The position numbers and the translations under genes were made by a program. 37,764 nucleotides of DNA from Anaerolineae bacterium (GTDB taxonomy: Bacteria; Chloroflexota; Anaerolineae; J102), in contig DRQW01000165.1 of NCBI GenBank assembly GCA_011371305.1, forward strand, positions 1 to 37,764, written 5' to 3'. How positions within the stretch are numbered: the stretch's first letter is position 1; every line of letters begins with the position of its first letter. This document shows positions 16,545-25,445 of the stretch, piece after piece. The notes under the pieces were generated by a model. It saw only the letters and a list, made by a program, of their open reading frames with translations, ran no database searches and was not told the origin of the DNA.

Positions 16545-17700
16545 ACGCATTCACTGGTTGGTTTCGGCAGAGGCCCGGCCCTGGCTGGATGCCCTCACTG
16601 CCGCGCCACCCGACGATAGACAGTTGCTGGAGGTGTTGACGCGGCTGCGGCAACAGTTTTCACCTGAACACGCGGCCGCGTTGGTGGAGCAGGCCCGGTT
16701 GCGGAAGCGGGCTGAGAAGAAGTTTCCCGGCCGGGCGAAGGAGATGTTCTTCGAGCGTACCGCGTTGGAACAGGCCAGCCCCATGCCCGTGTCAGCATGG
16801 ACCGCGCGACGCTACGGTCGTTACGGGTGGGTGGCGGACCTGGGTTGCGGGCTGGGGGGTGATAGCCTGGCTTTGGCCGAGGCAGGCTGTCGTGTGGTGG
16901 CCGTGGACTGGCAGGAGTTGGCCCTGGCCTTGACTCGCGCCAATGCCCGGGCCTGGGGACTGGCTCTGCGCGTCCATCCCCTTCGGGCGAATGTCACGCG
17001 GCCCGCCTGGGATGTGGACGTGGCCTGGGCGGATCCGGGGCGACGGGAGGGGGCTCAGCGCGTCTTCCACCCCGACCGGTTGCAACCCCCCCTTGCCGCG
17101 CTGCTGGCCTTGCAGCGGACGCATATCCCACACCTGGGCGTGAAACTGATGCCCGGCCTGGATCATACGTTCATCCCACCTGAAGCTGAGGCCGAGTGGA
17201 TCAGCCTGAACGGGGAGTTGAAGGAGGCCGTGTTGTGGTTTGGCAGTTTGGTGGAGCGGCCAGGCAGGCGGGCCACGGTTTTGCCTGCGGGGGTTAGTTT
17301 GTGGCACGAAGGTGCCGAAGCTCGCGTGGCCAGGCCGGGGGCGTTTCTCTACGAACCGGATCCCGCGGTGATCCGCGCTGGCGCGGTGGGCGATCTTGCA
17401 GTTCAATTGGGTTTGTGGCAGATTGATAGGGAGATCGCTTATCTCTCGGGCGATGAACTCATTATCACGCCTTTCGCCCGAGCCTGGGCCATACTCGAAC
17501 ATCACCCCTTCCACCTCAAAACCCTCAACCAACGGCTGCGCGCGCTGCAGGCGGACGTAGTTGCGGTGAAAAAGCGAGGCTCGCCCATCGCCCCCGAGTC
17601 CTTTCGCCGCAAACTCCGCAGCACGCCGGGCGGTCGCCCCGTCATCGTCGTGCTCACGCGTGTCATCAACCGCCCCTGGATGATCCTGTTAGCGAAATGA
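16516..17700 (+). CDS. Class I SAM-dependent methyltransferase with THUMP-like C-terminus
   Basis: This protein has about 394 residues. The SAM-binding motif [19 protein letters not shown] lies near residue 105, followed by the acidic VVAVDWQE loop and a [14 protein letters not shown] segment (motif IV, DP-type). The C-terminus has [18 protein letters not shown] and [18 protein letters not shown], the pattern of the THUMP-like domain family of putative RNA methyltransferases. The substrate is unknown. It overlaps the end of cbiB in another frame. I placed the start at TTG 16516; an ATG at 16456 is in frame, but those 20 codons lie over the conserved end of cbiB. Its tight packing with cbiB and pncC suggests co-transcription, not necessarily a cobalamin function. 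Confidence 0.82.
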   Translation: MSTSVFLTPERIHWLVSAEARPWLDALTAAPPDDRQLLEVLTRLRQQFSPEHAAALVEQARLRKRAEKKFPGRAKEMFFERTALEQASPMPVSAWTARRYGRYGWVADLGCGLGGDSLALAEAGCRVVAVDWQELALALTRANARAWGLALRVHPLRANVTRPAWDVDVAWADPGRREGAQRVFHPDRLQPPLAALLALQRTHIPHLGVKLMPGLDHTFIPPEAEAEWISLNGELKEAVLWFGSLVERPGRRATVLPAGVSLWHEGAEARVARPGAFLYEPDPAVIRAGAVGDLAVQLGLWQIDREIAYLSGDELIITPFARAWAILEHHPFHLKTLNQRLRALQADVVAVKKRGSPIAPESFRRKLRSTPGGRPVIVVLTRVINRPWMILLAK

Positions 17701-18482
17701 AGATAAACCATGCGCCTACCCTTTCTCAACTGCGCGAGCTCAGTGCCGAACTGGGCCGCCTGCTCGATGAACAGCATCTCACCATTGCACTGGCCGAAAG
17801 CTGTACAGGCGGCCTGCTGGCCAGCATCCTGACCGATATCCCGGGTAGCTCCCACTATGTCATGGGCGGTGTCGTTTCCTATAGCAATGAAGCCAAGATG
17901 AAGGTGCTGGGCGTTCGGCCTGAGACTCTGGAAGCCCATGGCGCGGTGAGTCCTGAGACCGCGTTGGAAATGGCCCAAGGGGTACGTGCCCTGTTACAGA
18001 CCGATCTTGCCATCGCCATCACGGGCATTGCCGGGCCTGGCGGGGGCACGCCCGAGAAGCCGGTGGGGCTGGTGTATCTGCACCTGGCCGCGGAGGATGT
18101 GGATTGGGGTGAGATGCATGTCTGGCCTTATGATCGCATTGGGAACAAACGCGCGAGTGTGGCCGCGGCCATGCGTCTGGCGCGACGGTATGTCAAGGGT
18201 CGCACGATGCAAGTGGACCCCAAACCTACGCGGCCTCCCCAAGAGCCTCCTGCGGTGCTGGTTGAAGCGTCGTGGCGGCAGGGGGCATGGGAACCCCACG
18301 CGGTTTGGTTAGGAGAACAGCGAAAGCTTGTGGTAGGGCGCGGGCGACAGGAGCGCACACCCGAAGGTGTTTGGATTATGACGGTCGAGTTTGCGGATGG
18401 CGGGCGGGCGGAGTTGATGGTGGACCCTGCCGCGGGCGTATGGCGCTTGCGACGCCATTGGCCCCCGCGACGATATGCCTGA
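17697..18482 (+). CDS. pncC: PncC/CinA-type NMN amidohydrolase with extra C-terminal domain
   Basis: Residues about 12-165 form the CinA C-terminal (PncC) domain: catalytic-site segment [12 protein letters not shown] (31-42), [15 protein letters not shown] (59-73), and [20 protein letters not shown] (108-127). PncC converts nicotinamide mononucleotide to nicotinate mononucleotide and ammonia. The last 85 residues or so are an extra, probably beta-rich domain that I cannot name. The N-terminal MoaB-like domain of full CinA is absent. ATG overlaps the methyltransferase stop (ATGA). Its place at the end of a cobalamin operon headed by cobT is suggestive, because nicotinate mononucleotide is the CobT substrate; a simple NAD-repair role is the alternative. 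Confidence 0.88.
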   Translation: MKINHAPTLSQLRELSAELGRLLDEQHLTIALAESCTGGLLASILTDIPGSSHYVMGGVVSYSNEAKMKVLGVRPETLEAHGAVSPETALEMAQGVRALLQTDLAIAITGIAGPGGGTPEKPVGLVYLHLAAEDVDWGEMHVWPYDRIGNKRASVAAAMRLARRYVKGRTMQVDPKPTRPPQEPPAVLVEASWRQGAWEPHAVWLGEQRKLVVGRGRQERTPEGVWIMTVEFADGGRAELMVDPAAGVWRLRRHWPPRRYA

Positions 18483-18483
18483 T

Positions 18484-18513
18484 TTGGGATGGGTTTTCCC
18501 TTTCCCCTATAAT
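18484..18513 (+). promoter_or_regulatory. Candidate promoter of sucCD
   Basis: TTGGGA (18484-18489), an 18-base spacer, and a perfect TATAAT (18508-18513) lie just after the pncC stop codon. The leader would be about 148 bases. The -35 is imperfect. Confidence 0.5.
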
Positions 18514-18667
18514 TGGAGCGAGTATGAGGCAAGGGGAGACAGTCAAACGTCTGTTAGCCAGCATGCTGTTCGGGCGTTTGATGTACACCCCAGCCTGGTG
18601 AGTTTGAACACGTGATTTGCAGCAAACTTCAATTCTATATCCCTTTCGTTTCCCAAAGGAGGGAACA

Positions 18668-19810
18668 TTGAAACTCCACGAATATCAAGCAAAACGGATC
18701 TTCGCCAAGTATGGCGTGCCCATTCCTGAAGGGGATGTGGCAACGACGCCGGAGGAGGCCCGGGCGATTGCGGAACGCATCGGTGGGCCGGTGGTTGTGA
18801 AGGCGCAAGTTTTGGTCGGCGGTCGTGGTAAAGCAGGCGGCGTGAAGTTGGCCAGGACGCCCGCAGAGGCCGAGGAAAAAGCCCGGGCGATCCTGGGGAT
18901 GACCATCAAAGGGTTGACGGTAAAAAAGGTGTTGGTGGATCCCGCCGCGGATATCCAGGATGAAATCTACCTGGGCATGATCATCGACCGGGCCCGGCAA
19001 CGAGTCGTGATGATGGCCTCCAGCGAGGGTGGGGTGGACATCGAAGAGGTGGCCGCGACCAAGCCCGAGGCCATCAAAAAGGTATTGATCGATCCCTTCC
19101 TGGGGATGCGATCCTATCAGGCCGTGGAGATCGCGTCGGGTATTGGGTTGGAGAAGAGCCAATTCCGCCAGTTCATCAAGATCGCCACAGGTCTTTACCA
19201 GGCGTTCGTGGATTCGGATGCGGAGTTGGCCGAGATCAATCCCCTGGTCGTGCAGGGGGATGGGAGTTTGTTGGCCGTGGATGGCAAGATGGTGTTGGAT
19301 GACAATGGCCTGATGCGGCATCCCGACTTGGCCGCGATGCGCGATCTGGATGAAGAGGATCCGGCTGAGACCGCGGCCCGAGAAGCGGGCCTCAGTTACA
19401 TCAAATTGGATGGTGAGATCGGCTGCATGGTGAACGGCGCGGGCCTGGCCATGGCCACCATGGATATCGTCAAACACTATGGCGGCGAGCCAGCGAATTT
19501 CCTGGACATTGGCGGTGGGGCCAACGCGGCCAAGGTTGCTGCAGCCTTGCGCATTATCCTGGGCGACCCCAACGTCAAGGCGGTGCTGGTGAATATTTTT
19601 GGCGGCATCACCCGATGCGACGAAGTAGCCAAGGGGCTGCTCCAGGCCATCGAGGAAGTGAAGCCGGACGTACCTTTTGTTATCCGATTGGTCGGCACCA
19701 ACGAAGAAGAAGGCCGGGCCTTGCTGGCTGAAGCCAATTTCCCGACCGCGCGCACCCTGGCGGAAGCCGCTCAAATGGCCGTGGCTGCCGCCCGCGGCGA
19801 ACTCAAGTGA
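18668..19810 (+). CDS. sucC: Succinyl-CoA synthetase beta subunit (ADP-forming type)
   Basis: This 380-residue subunit of the TCA-cycle enzyme converts succinyl-CoA, phosphate and ADP to succinate, CoA and ATP. It begins [17 protein letters not shown], the classical SucC start, followed by an ATP-grasp fold ([12 protein letters not shown] near residue 53) and the CoA-ligase part with [15 protein letters not shown] and [13 protein letters not shown]. Translation starts at a TTG (18668) five bases after AAGGAGGG; the frame extending upstream lacks homology. Length agrees with the family (about 385). It is cotranscribed with sucD, which starts eight bases after its stop codon. Confidence 0.97.
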   Translation: MKLHEYQAKRIFAKYGVPIPEGDVATTPEEARAIAERIGGPVVVKAQVLVGGRGKAGGVKLARTPAEAEEKARAILGMTIKGLTVKKVLVDPAADIQDEIYLGMIIDRARQRVVMMASSEGGVDIEEVAATKPEAIKKVLIDPFLGMRSYQAVEIASGIGLEKSQFRQFIKIATGLYQAFVDSDAELAEINPLVVQGDGSLLAVDGKMVLDDNGLMRHPDLAAMRDLDEEDPAETAAREAGLSYIKLDGEIGCMVNGAGLAMATMDIVKHYGGEPANFLDIGGGANAAKVAAALRIILGDPNVKAVLVNIFGGITRCDEVAKGLLQAIEEVKPDVPFVIRLVGTNEEEGRALLAEANFPTARTLAEAAQMAVAAARGELK

Positions 19811-19818
19811 GGTGAATT

Positions 19819-20685
<867 letters not shown>

Positions 20686-20751
20686 TCCACCAGGCTGTTG
20701 CCGAAATGAATGAGGAACGTCCCAGCCAGTTTGGCTCGGGGCAGCAAGGGG

Positions 20752-20809
20752 CGTGAGACGTGATGCGTGAAACGTAAGGACTTTACCGCATCACGCATCA
20801 CGTTTCACG
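20752..20809. repeat. Heptamer hairpin between convergent genes
   Basis: Four words CGTGAGA, CGTGATG, CGTGAAA, CGTAAGG (20752-20779) are followed after nine bases by CATCACG, CATCACG, TTTCACG (20789-20809). The right-hand words are exact complements of CGTGATG and CGTGAAA. Placed between the ends of sucD and the minus-strand gene, it could serve both as a terminator or message end. Confidence 0.85.
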
Positions 20810-20865
20810 TCGAAAGGTTTTTCACCCACGATTGACTCGTCTGATCTTTGCAAATCAACGCCCCG

Positions 20866-21573
20866 TTATTGGGGTATGGGCGGCCGCCAGGGGCGACGCG
20901 CGGGCCCGCCTTGGTCCAGAAGTAGGTCGGACTGCACCCGAGCCCGGTCCTCGTCGGTTTCGAAGTGCAGATAAAAAACGTCCTCCAGGGGTTTGCCCTT
21001 TTCGTTGAACCGACGATAGCGCAGGCGTAGGGCCGGTTCCTCTTTCCCCCCGAAGTAAATCCGTCCTGGTGTCACATCCAGCAGGTTTTCTGGTGTGACG
21101 AACTGATACCACATGCCCAAATGGTGGGGCGGGAACTCGCCGATCCGGAGGAAGCGGATGGGGGTTAGGCGGGCCATGATCGCATGCTCCCGGGTTTCGA
21201 AAGTGCGGTAGTAAGCGATGAGCCGGGTCCAGTTCCCTTCCTTGCCCTCAACCTCGAAATGGCCGGTCGCGTGGTGCAGGAGCTTGTCGTGGGGCCAGAG
21301 GGGAGGGGGCGGGTCTTCGGGCGGTTCGGGGGTCTCGGGAACGAAATGGACATAATATCGGCGGCGGGCGTAACGGGAAAGCAGGCTGAGCAGGAGCATG
21401 AGCGCCAGCAACGAGAGCGCCACATGGAATCGGCCCGGAACATGGATGAGCAACCCCAGCAGGGCGCAAGTCACCAGCACCCAGTTCAACCAGCTGCGCA
21501 TCCGCACCTCGAAAAAGAAGGTGTTGTCCAGCAGGTACAGGAGGCGATAGAGATGCCCGATGAACCGATGCAT
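20866..21573 (-). CDS. Membrane protein of unknown function
   Basis: This 235-residue protein has two adjoining hydrophobic helices (about residues 28-46 and 50-68). A short basic stretch (SRYARRR) and a proline-rich linker (PETPEPPEDPPPPLWP) follow, then a soluble C-terminal domain of about 135 residues. The soluble part has alternating hydrophobic and charged residues and several Tyr/Arg-rich strands, and probably faces the cytoplasm. I do not recognise the family. It starts three bases after the stop codon of the epimerase-like gene, so the two form an operon. Confidence 0.75.
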   Translation of the reverse strand: MHRFIGHLYRLLYLLDNTFFFEVRMRSWLNWVLVTCALLGLLIHVPGRFHVALSLLALMLLLSLLSRYARRRYYVHFVPETPEPPEDPPPPLWPHDKLLHHATGHFEVEGKEGNWTRLIAYYRTFETREHAIMARLTPIRFLRIGEFPPHHLGMWYQFVTPENLLDVTPGRIYFGGKEEPALRLRYRRFNEKGKPLEDVFYLHFETDEDRARVQSDLLLDQGGPARRPWRPPIPQ

Positions 21574-21576
21574 GGG

Positions 21577-22485
21577 TTACTTTCTTCTCCCCAATTCACT
21601 GGCATAGGCCCGGCCCAGATCGTGGGCGTGTGTCCGGGCCCAGTCGGTGAGCCGCGTTGTCCCCGCGGGCGGGGCATCGGCATAGAGCAGGTCATCCATC
21701 AATGCCTGCACCTCTTCCCAGGTGAGGAACACATCCCGCTGCCATTTCCCAATGGCCCAGGCTACCATATAGCCCAAACGCGGGGGAACGGAGATGATGG
21801 GACGAGGTTTGCCGATGATCTCGCCGAGGGTGCGGACCAGTTCCCGGTAGGTGAAGGTCTCAGGCCCGATTGCGTCGATAATCACGTTTTCGCGGGCTTC
21901 GCCCTGGGCTACGGCCAGGTCCGCGAAGTCCTCAACATAGATGGGTTGTAGGCGATAGTGGCCATCACCGAAGACGCCGATGATGGGAAAACGGCGTAGG
22001 GCCCAAGCGATGTTGTTGATGAGGATGTCCTCTGGGCCGAAGATGACGCCCGGGCGCAGGATGGCGTAGGAAATGCCTGTGGATTTGAGTGCTTCCTCCA
22101 CCTGGGCTTTGCCCCGATAATAGCCGTAGGGGGAGTCGAGGGAGGGGTTGAGGATGCTGGTGTGGACGATGCGCTCGACTCCTGCGGCGCGGGCGGCCTC
22201 GAATAACGTTCGGGAGTTGCGCACGGCCTGGTCGAAGGTGAAGGTTTTGTAGTTGAAGCGCACCCAGTAGGTGTTGTACAAGACAGTCACCCCGCGCAGG
22301 GTCGCGACCAGGCGGTCGGGCTGGTCCCAGTGGAAAGGATAGGCCCGCACCTGGCCGTGGAAGGGATCCGGTTTGTGGGTGGAATTCGTGAGGGTGATGA
22401 CGTGATGGCCGCGGGCAAGCAGGCGTTGGGCGATGTATTTTCCGGTGTAGCCAAACGCACCGGTGACAGCATGGAGTTCGGACAT
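21577..22485 (-). CDS. NAD(P)H-binding NmrA/epimerase-like protein
   Basis: This 302-residue atypical short-chain dehydrogenase has the dinucleotide loop TGAFGYTGKYIAQRLL at about residues 8-23, the segment HTSILNPSLDSPYGYYRGKAQVEEAL with the YxxxK pair (about 121-146), and AILRPGVIFG near 154. This is the pattern of the NDUFA9/complex I 39-kDa-like, NAD-dependent epimerase group. It is probably a cytoplasmic oxidoreductase or a NAD(P)H-binding regulatory protein; the substrate is unknown. A membrane protein gene follows in the same operon. Upstream lie a possible extended -10 promoter and repeat sequence. Confidence 0.85.
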   Translation of the reverse strand: MSELHAVTGAFGYTGKYIAQRLLARGHHVITLTNSTHKPDPFHGQVRAYPFHWDQPDRLVATLRGVTVLYNTYWVRFNYKTFTFDQAVRNSRTLFEAARAAGVERIVHTSILNPSLDSPYGYYRGKAQVEEALKSTGISYAILRPGVIFGPEDILINNIAWALRRFPIIGVFGDGHYRLQPIYVEDFADLAVAQGEARENVIIDAIGPETFTYRELVRTLGEIIGKPRPIISVPPRLGYMVAWAIGKWQRDVFLTWEEVQALMDDLLYADAPPAGTTRLTDWARTHAHDLGRAYASELGRRK

Positions 22486-22567
22486 GGGGAAGTCAGTGAG
22501 TTTGCGCCTAAGGCTGCACCTTCGGGCTTTGGATTATCAAGCCTCTTCGGATCTATTTCAATAGCTT

Positions 22568-22576
22568 ATTGTATCA
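22568..22576 (-). promoter_or_regulatory. Possible extended -10 promoter
   Basis: On the minus strand TGATACAAT is an extended -10 (TGnTACAAT), 83 bases before the epimerase-like gene. No clear -35 is present 17 bases upstream, as is usual for extended -10 promoters. Confidence 0.35.
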
Positions 22577-22588
22577 CATCCTGGCGAC

Positions 22589-22640
22589 GGTTTTTATTCC
22601 AAATTTTTTCCCAAATATCCCAAATTTTATCCCAAATCAT
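22589..22640. repeat. Imperfect tandem TCCCAAAT repeat
   Basis: Four units of TCC(C)AAAT separated by short A/T runs lie at 22589-22640. This is an unusually A+T-rich patch next to the long repeat copy, upstream of the minus-strand epimerase-like gene. It may be an A+T-rich promoter-proximal element or simply a further word array. Confidence 0.6.
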
Positions 22641-22666
22641 GGAACGGGTGCTTGGTCCGGTTGAGG

Positions 22667-22981
22667 CCTGCTTTGAAAATAGATTTCGGTAGACCGGGAA
22701 ACCGGGTAGACCAGTAGACCGGGTGGAGGAGCGAATCGGCCCGGTTTCCCTGGTTTCCGGGTTTCCTGGTTTACCGGTTACGGGGCTGCACAGCCCGCCA
22801 TTTTCATCCGTATCGGCGCAGGCGAGCCTGCCATCGGACTGCTATGAAAACAGGATTCGGATCAGGATTAGGATTGAAGTCGTCAGGATAACGTTGAGCG
22901 AGGCGCCAACGGGCGTGAAACGTGATGCGTGAAACGTGAGGACTTACGCATCACGCATGACGCATTACGGCGTCGGCTTCC
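22667..22981 (+). repeat. Long intergenic repeat, copy B (about 315 bp)
   Basis: This is nearly identical in order and sequence to the reverse complement of 37402-37708. Parts in order: 8-9 base words (GTAGACCGG type, 22689-22725); complementary words (GTTTCC type, 22739-22775); a GCTGCACAGC palindrome (22786-22795); a constant block ending in GGACTGCTATGAAAA (to 22850); six-base AGGATT words (22852-22876); and eight consecutive heptamers (22914-22969) that form a hairpin. An open frame of 69 codons inside it also exists in copy C, but it follows the repeat and shows no protein-like conservation. Confidence 0.9.
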
Positions 22982-23004
22982 TCCGCCACCTTGGCCGCAA
23001 GGTG

Positions 23005-23095
23005 GGCAGGTGGCAGGTCAAATGGCGCAATCCACCTGCCACCTGCCACTTGCAAACTTGCAAACCTGACTTGGCACCTTGACGCCTTGGCGTGC
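23005..23095. repeat. Perfect 14-bp hairpin made of two GGCAGGT words
   Basis: GGCAGGT twice (23005-23018) pairs perfectly with ACCTGCC twice (23034-23047) over a 15-base loop. More 7-base words (CACTTGC, AAACTTGC) follow to 23075, then CACCTTGACGCCTTGGCG words to 23095. The same word set occurs at 4250-4325 and 34165-34255. It lies 3' of the minus-strand helicase-like gene. Confidence 0.85.
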
Positions 23096-23123
23096 GATTT
23101 CGGTACGTATCGTCGCGAGGGGA

Positions 23124-24761
23124 TTACACCTTGCGGAAGGTGACTGTGCGCCCGCGCAAGCGGGTGGAAGGCACCCGCTGCAAGATGCGGTCCACGTACT
23201 CTTCCTGTACCTCGATATAGGTGAATCGATCGCGGATATCGATGTTGCCCACCGCGCGACCGGGCACATTGGCCTCGTTGGCGATGGCCCCCACGATATC
23301 CTTGGGCCGCACGCCGATGTCATATCCGGCATCCATCACCAGCCGCACATACCCCTCCTCGACCTCGCGATCTTCGTAGATGCGCTCACGGGGCTGCGGG
23401 CGGGGTGAACTGGGCCGGTAGCCACCGGGCGTATAACGGCGCTGGTCATACTGCTGAGGCCGCTGCCGCTCGAAGACGCGCTCCGTTTCCTGAGGCTTTT
23501 GGCTGAGGATAACCGCGGCCGCGGCGATCTCGGACCAATCGATGCCTTCTCGGGCCAGATCGTTGAGCAGAAGCATGTACGGCTCCAGATGCTCGCGATG
23601 CACGATGGCCTTGATGCGTTTCTTGTAGGATTCCGCCTTCTGGGCGACGATGCTGGCCCGGGTGGGGGAAAGCACCGCGCGGATGCGCTGGCCCAAATGG
23701 GTTTCGATCTCATTGAGCAGGGCCCGATGTCGCCCCAAAACCAGGCTGAAATGCACGCCGTTCTCTTCCACAAGCCGAGAACGAGCCACATAGGTCTGGA
23801 TATCGGGGGCCACATCATAGCTGATAACGTAGGGGGATTCCAGCATCAGTTCTTCCCCGGCCGCGTCGGTGAGCACCAGGAAGGAGAGAACACCCTCTTG
23901 CCAGCGCCTCACCGCGGCCTCACGTTCATCCGGCCCCATGCCCATGTGGATGGCGGCGCTGTTGTAGCCGCGCGTGTTCAAGTCGAAAGCGATATTCTCG
24001 ACCCGCGGGCGCAGGCTGGCGAAAATCAGCGCGCGAGAAATGTTCTCACCATCGAGGAGGCGGATCAACGCATCCTCTTTATCGCCCGATGGAATGGCCT
24101 GATAGCGGTGGTTGATCAAGGGCACGGTAATGGCCACCGGCTCCCGCTGGACCATGACCGGCTCGAAGAGATGCTCATCCGCGAAATCCTGAAGGGTCTC
24201 TTCCACCTTGGCCGCGAAGAGGGTCGTTTGCCGGCCCGCGGGCATCATGTCGAAAAGTTCTTCGATAACCGCCTGCTGACGGCGGGAGAGCAGGTAATCG
24301 ATATCCTCGATAACCACGTATTGGATGTGTTCCAGGCTGAGGGCTTCGCGATTGACATGCTCGCGAATGCGCGGAGGGGTGCCGATGATGATGGCCGCGG
24401 TCTCGTCCAGTTGCTCCGCTTCGCGCGCGAGGGAACGTCCCGCGTAAAGCGAGACCACCCGCAGTTCCTTGTGGGGATTGAGCTTCTGGAACAAGGCCCC
24501 TGCCCGAATCGCATTGTCGCTACCCCCAACCAATACCAGCACTTGCGCTCCTGATGTTTCCACATCCAGGGTCTGCAAAATGGGGAGAGCATAGGCGGTG
24601 GTACGCCCACTGCCCGAAGGCGCTTCGGCCAGGATATCACGTCCGGCGAGAATGTGGGGGATGATCTCGGTCTGGAGGGCAGTCGGTTTTTCCAGACCCA
24701 TCGCTTCCAACCCCGCGATCAACTCTGGGGTTAAACCTAAATCCATGAATGTTTGAGTCAT
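23124..24761 (-). CDS. DEAD-box helicase-like protein with degenerate motifs and DbpA-type RNA-binding domain
   Basis: This 545-residue protein has two RecA-like domains in DEAD-box order and a C-terminal DbpA/CsdA RNA-binding domain (470-545; RPKDIVGAIANEANVPGRAVGNIDIRDRF). Most catalytic motifs are altered. Motif I is APSGSGRT (47-54; Lys to Arg), motif II EDID (152-155) in place of DEAD, and motif III AAK (183-185) in place of SAT. Motif V is TDAAGEE (298-304) in place of TDVAARG, and motif VI ARSR (326-329) in place of HRxGRxGR. Domain lengths and the RNA-binding domain are intact, so the gene is not simply decaying. It may be an RNA-binding scaffold without ATPase activity. The ATG at 24761 begins the Q-motif region, and a promoter lies about 95 bases upstream. 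Confidence 0.9.
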   Translation of the reverse strand: MTQTFMDLGLTPELIAGLEAMGLEKPTALQTEIIPHILAGRDILAEAPSGSGRTTAYALPILQTLDVETSGAQVLVLVGGSDNAIRAGALFQKLNPHKELRVVSLYAGRSLAREAEQLDETAAIIIGTPPRIREHVNREALSLEHIQYVVIEDIDYLLSRRQQAVIEELFDMMPAGRQTTLFAAKVEETLQDFADEHLFEPVMVQREPVAITVPLINHRYQAIPSGDKEDALIRLLDGENISRALIFASLRPRVENIAFDLNTRGYNSAAIHMGMGPDEREAAVRRWQEGVLSFLVLTDAAGEELMLESPYVISYDVAPDIQTYVARSRLVEENGVHFSLVLGRHRALLNEIETHLGQRIRAVLSPTRASIVAQKAESYKKRIKAIVHREHLEPYMLLLNDLAREGIDWSEIAAAAVILSQKPQETERVFERQRPQQYDQRRYTPGGYRPSSPRPQPRERIYEDREVEEGYVRLVMDAGYDIGVRPKDIVGAIANEANVPGRAVGNIDIRDRFTYIEVQEEYVDRILQRVPSTRLRGRTVTFRKV

Positions 24762-24861
24762 GTTGTTACCTCACAATGTTCACAGGTGTCACAGATGGGG
24801 AGAGGGGCGAGAGAATGGATGGCTTCCCAAGGGTCATGGGTTACCCCACGCCAACATGTGA

Positions 24862-24890
24862 ACTATAACACAATTCATCAGGGAATGCAA
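24862..24890 (-). promoter_or_regulatory. Promoter of the helicase-like gene
   Basis: On the minus strand TTGCAT (24890-24885), 17 bases, TATAGT (24867-24862). Transcription would start near 24855 and give a leader of about 94 bases. Confidence 0.6.
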
Positions 24891-24941
24891 CCCATCCTGA
24901 ATTTTGAAATACACTTTTGATAGAAACATTCGACAAGCACA

Positions 24942-24970
24942 TAAAAACGATCTCTCTTTTGAGAGATCGT
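24942..24970 (-). terminator. Intrinsic terminator of the FmdB-like gene
   Basis: A perfect 10-bp stem ACGATCTCTC / GAGAGATCGT (24947-24956 and 24961-24970) with a four-base loop is followed on the minus strand by a T-rich tail. It lies 30 bases after the FmdB-like stop codon. Confidence 0.9.
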
Positions 24971-25000
24971 TGCCACGAAGTGAAAAAACTCGAAAGAAAT

Positions 25001-25300
25001 TCAATCCGTGCTTGCTTTCGTGGCCTCAGCCGTGGAACTGGATGAGGTTTCCTTCTTGGATCCCGAATCGTTGCCATTGGAGGATGCCCGTTTTGCCGGT
25101 GCGCCCGCGGCATTTTTCCCACGCGAATCGGTCACGTAGAAGCCAGAGCCCTTGAAAACAATGGCAGGCGCGGAGAAACGCCGGGTCACATGCGCGCTGT
25201 CATGGCAAACAGGGCATGGAGGCGTGCCCGTATCGGAAAAAGAGCGCCTTACTTCAAAATCGACGTGACACTGATTGCAGTGGAACTCATACAAGGGCAT
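25001..25300 (-). CDS. FmdB-family zinc ribbon protein
   Basis: This 99-residue protein begins MPLYEFHCNQC. The two CxxC pairs are CNQC (8-11) and CPVC (29-32), which bind one zinc ion in FmdB-type regulators. An FSAPAIVFKGSGFYVTD segment follows (43-59), and the remaining 40 residues are a disordered Ser/Lys/Glu-rich tail. FmdB-like proteins are short putative regulators of unclear function; some control amidase or formamidase genes. The ATG at 25300 has GGGAGAG before it; a TTG five codons earlier is less likely because it lies in the ribosome site. It is a single-gene unit with its own promoter and terminator. Confidence 0.9.
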   Translation of the reverse strand: MPLYEFHCNQCHVDFEVRRSFSDTGTPPCPVCHDSAHVTRRFSAPAIVFKGSGFYVTDSRGKNAAGAPAKRASSNGNDSGSKKETSSSSTAEATKASTD

Positions 25301-25339
25301 GATGATCTCTCCCAATGGTGCTTGGATTCAGGACTTCTA

Positions 25340-25369
25340 ATCATAAGCCAGAAGGCATGGTTTCGTCAA
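25340..25369 (-). promoter_or_regulatory. Promoter of the FmdB-like gene
   Basis: On the minus strand TTGACG (25369-25364), 18 bases, TATGAT (25345-25340). The start site would be about 33 bases before the ATG. Confidence 0.7.
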
Positions 25370-25445
25370 CCCGAAGGCACCTGCGGGCCGATGACTTCTT
25401 AGATGCACCTTAATGGGAAAAAGTTAGATACAGGTATGAAAAACA

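Noticed and set aside
22723-22932. Small protein shared by repeat copies B and C (also near 29-259)
   Set aside because: The similarity is explained by the DNA repeat. The frames differ in length, lack ribosome sites and run through the word arrays.
22914-22969. CRISPR array
   Set aside because: Units are seven bases without unique spacers, and halves are mutually complementary. No cas genes are present.
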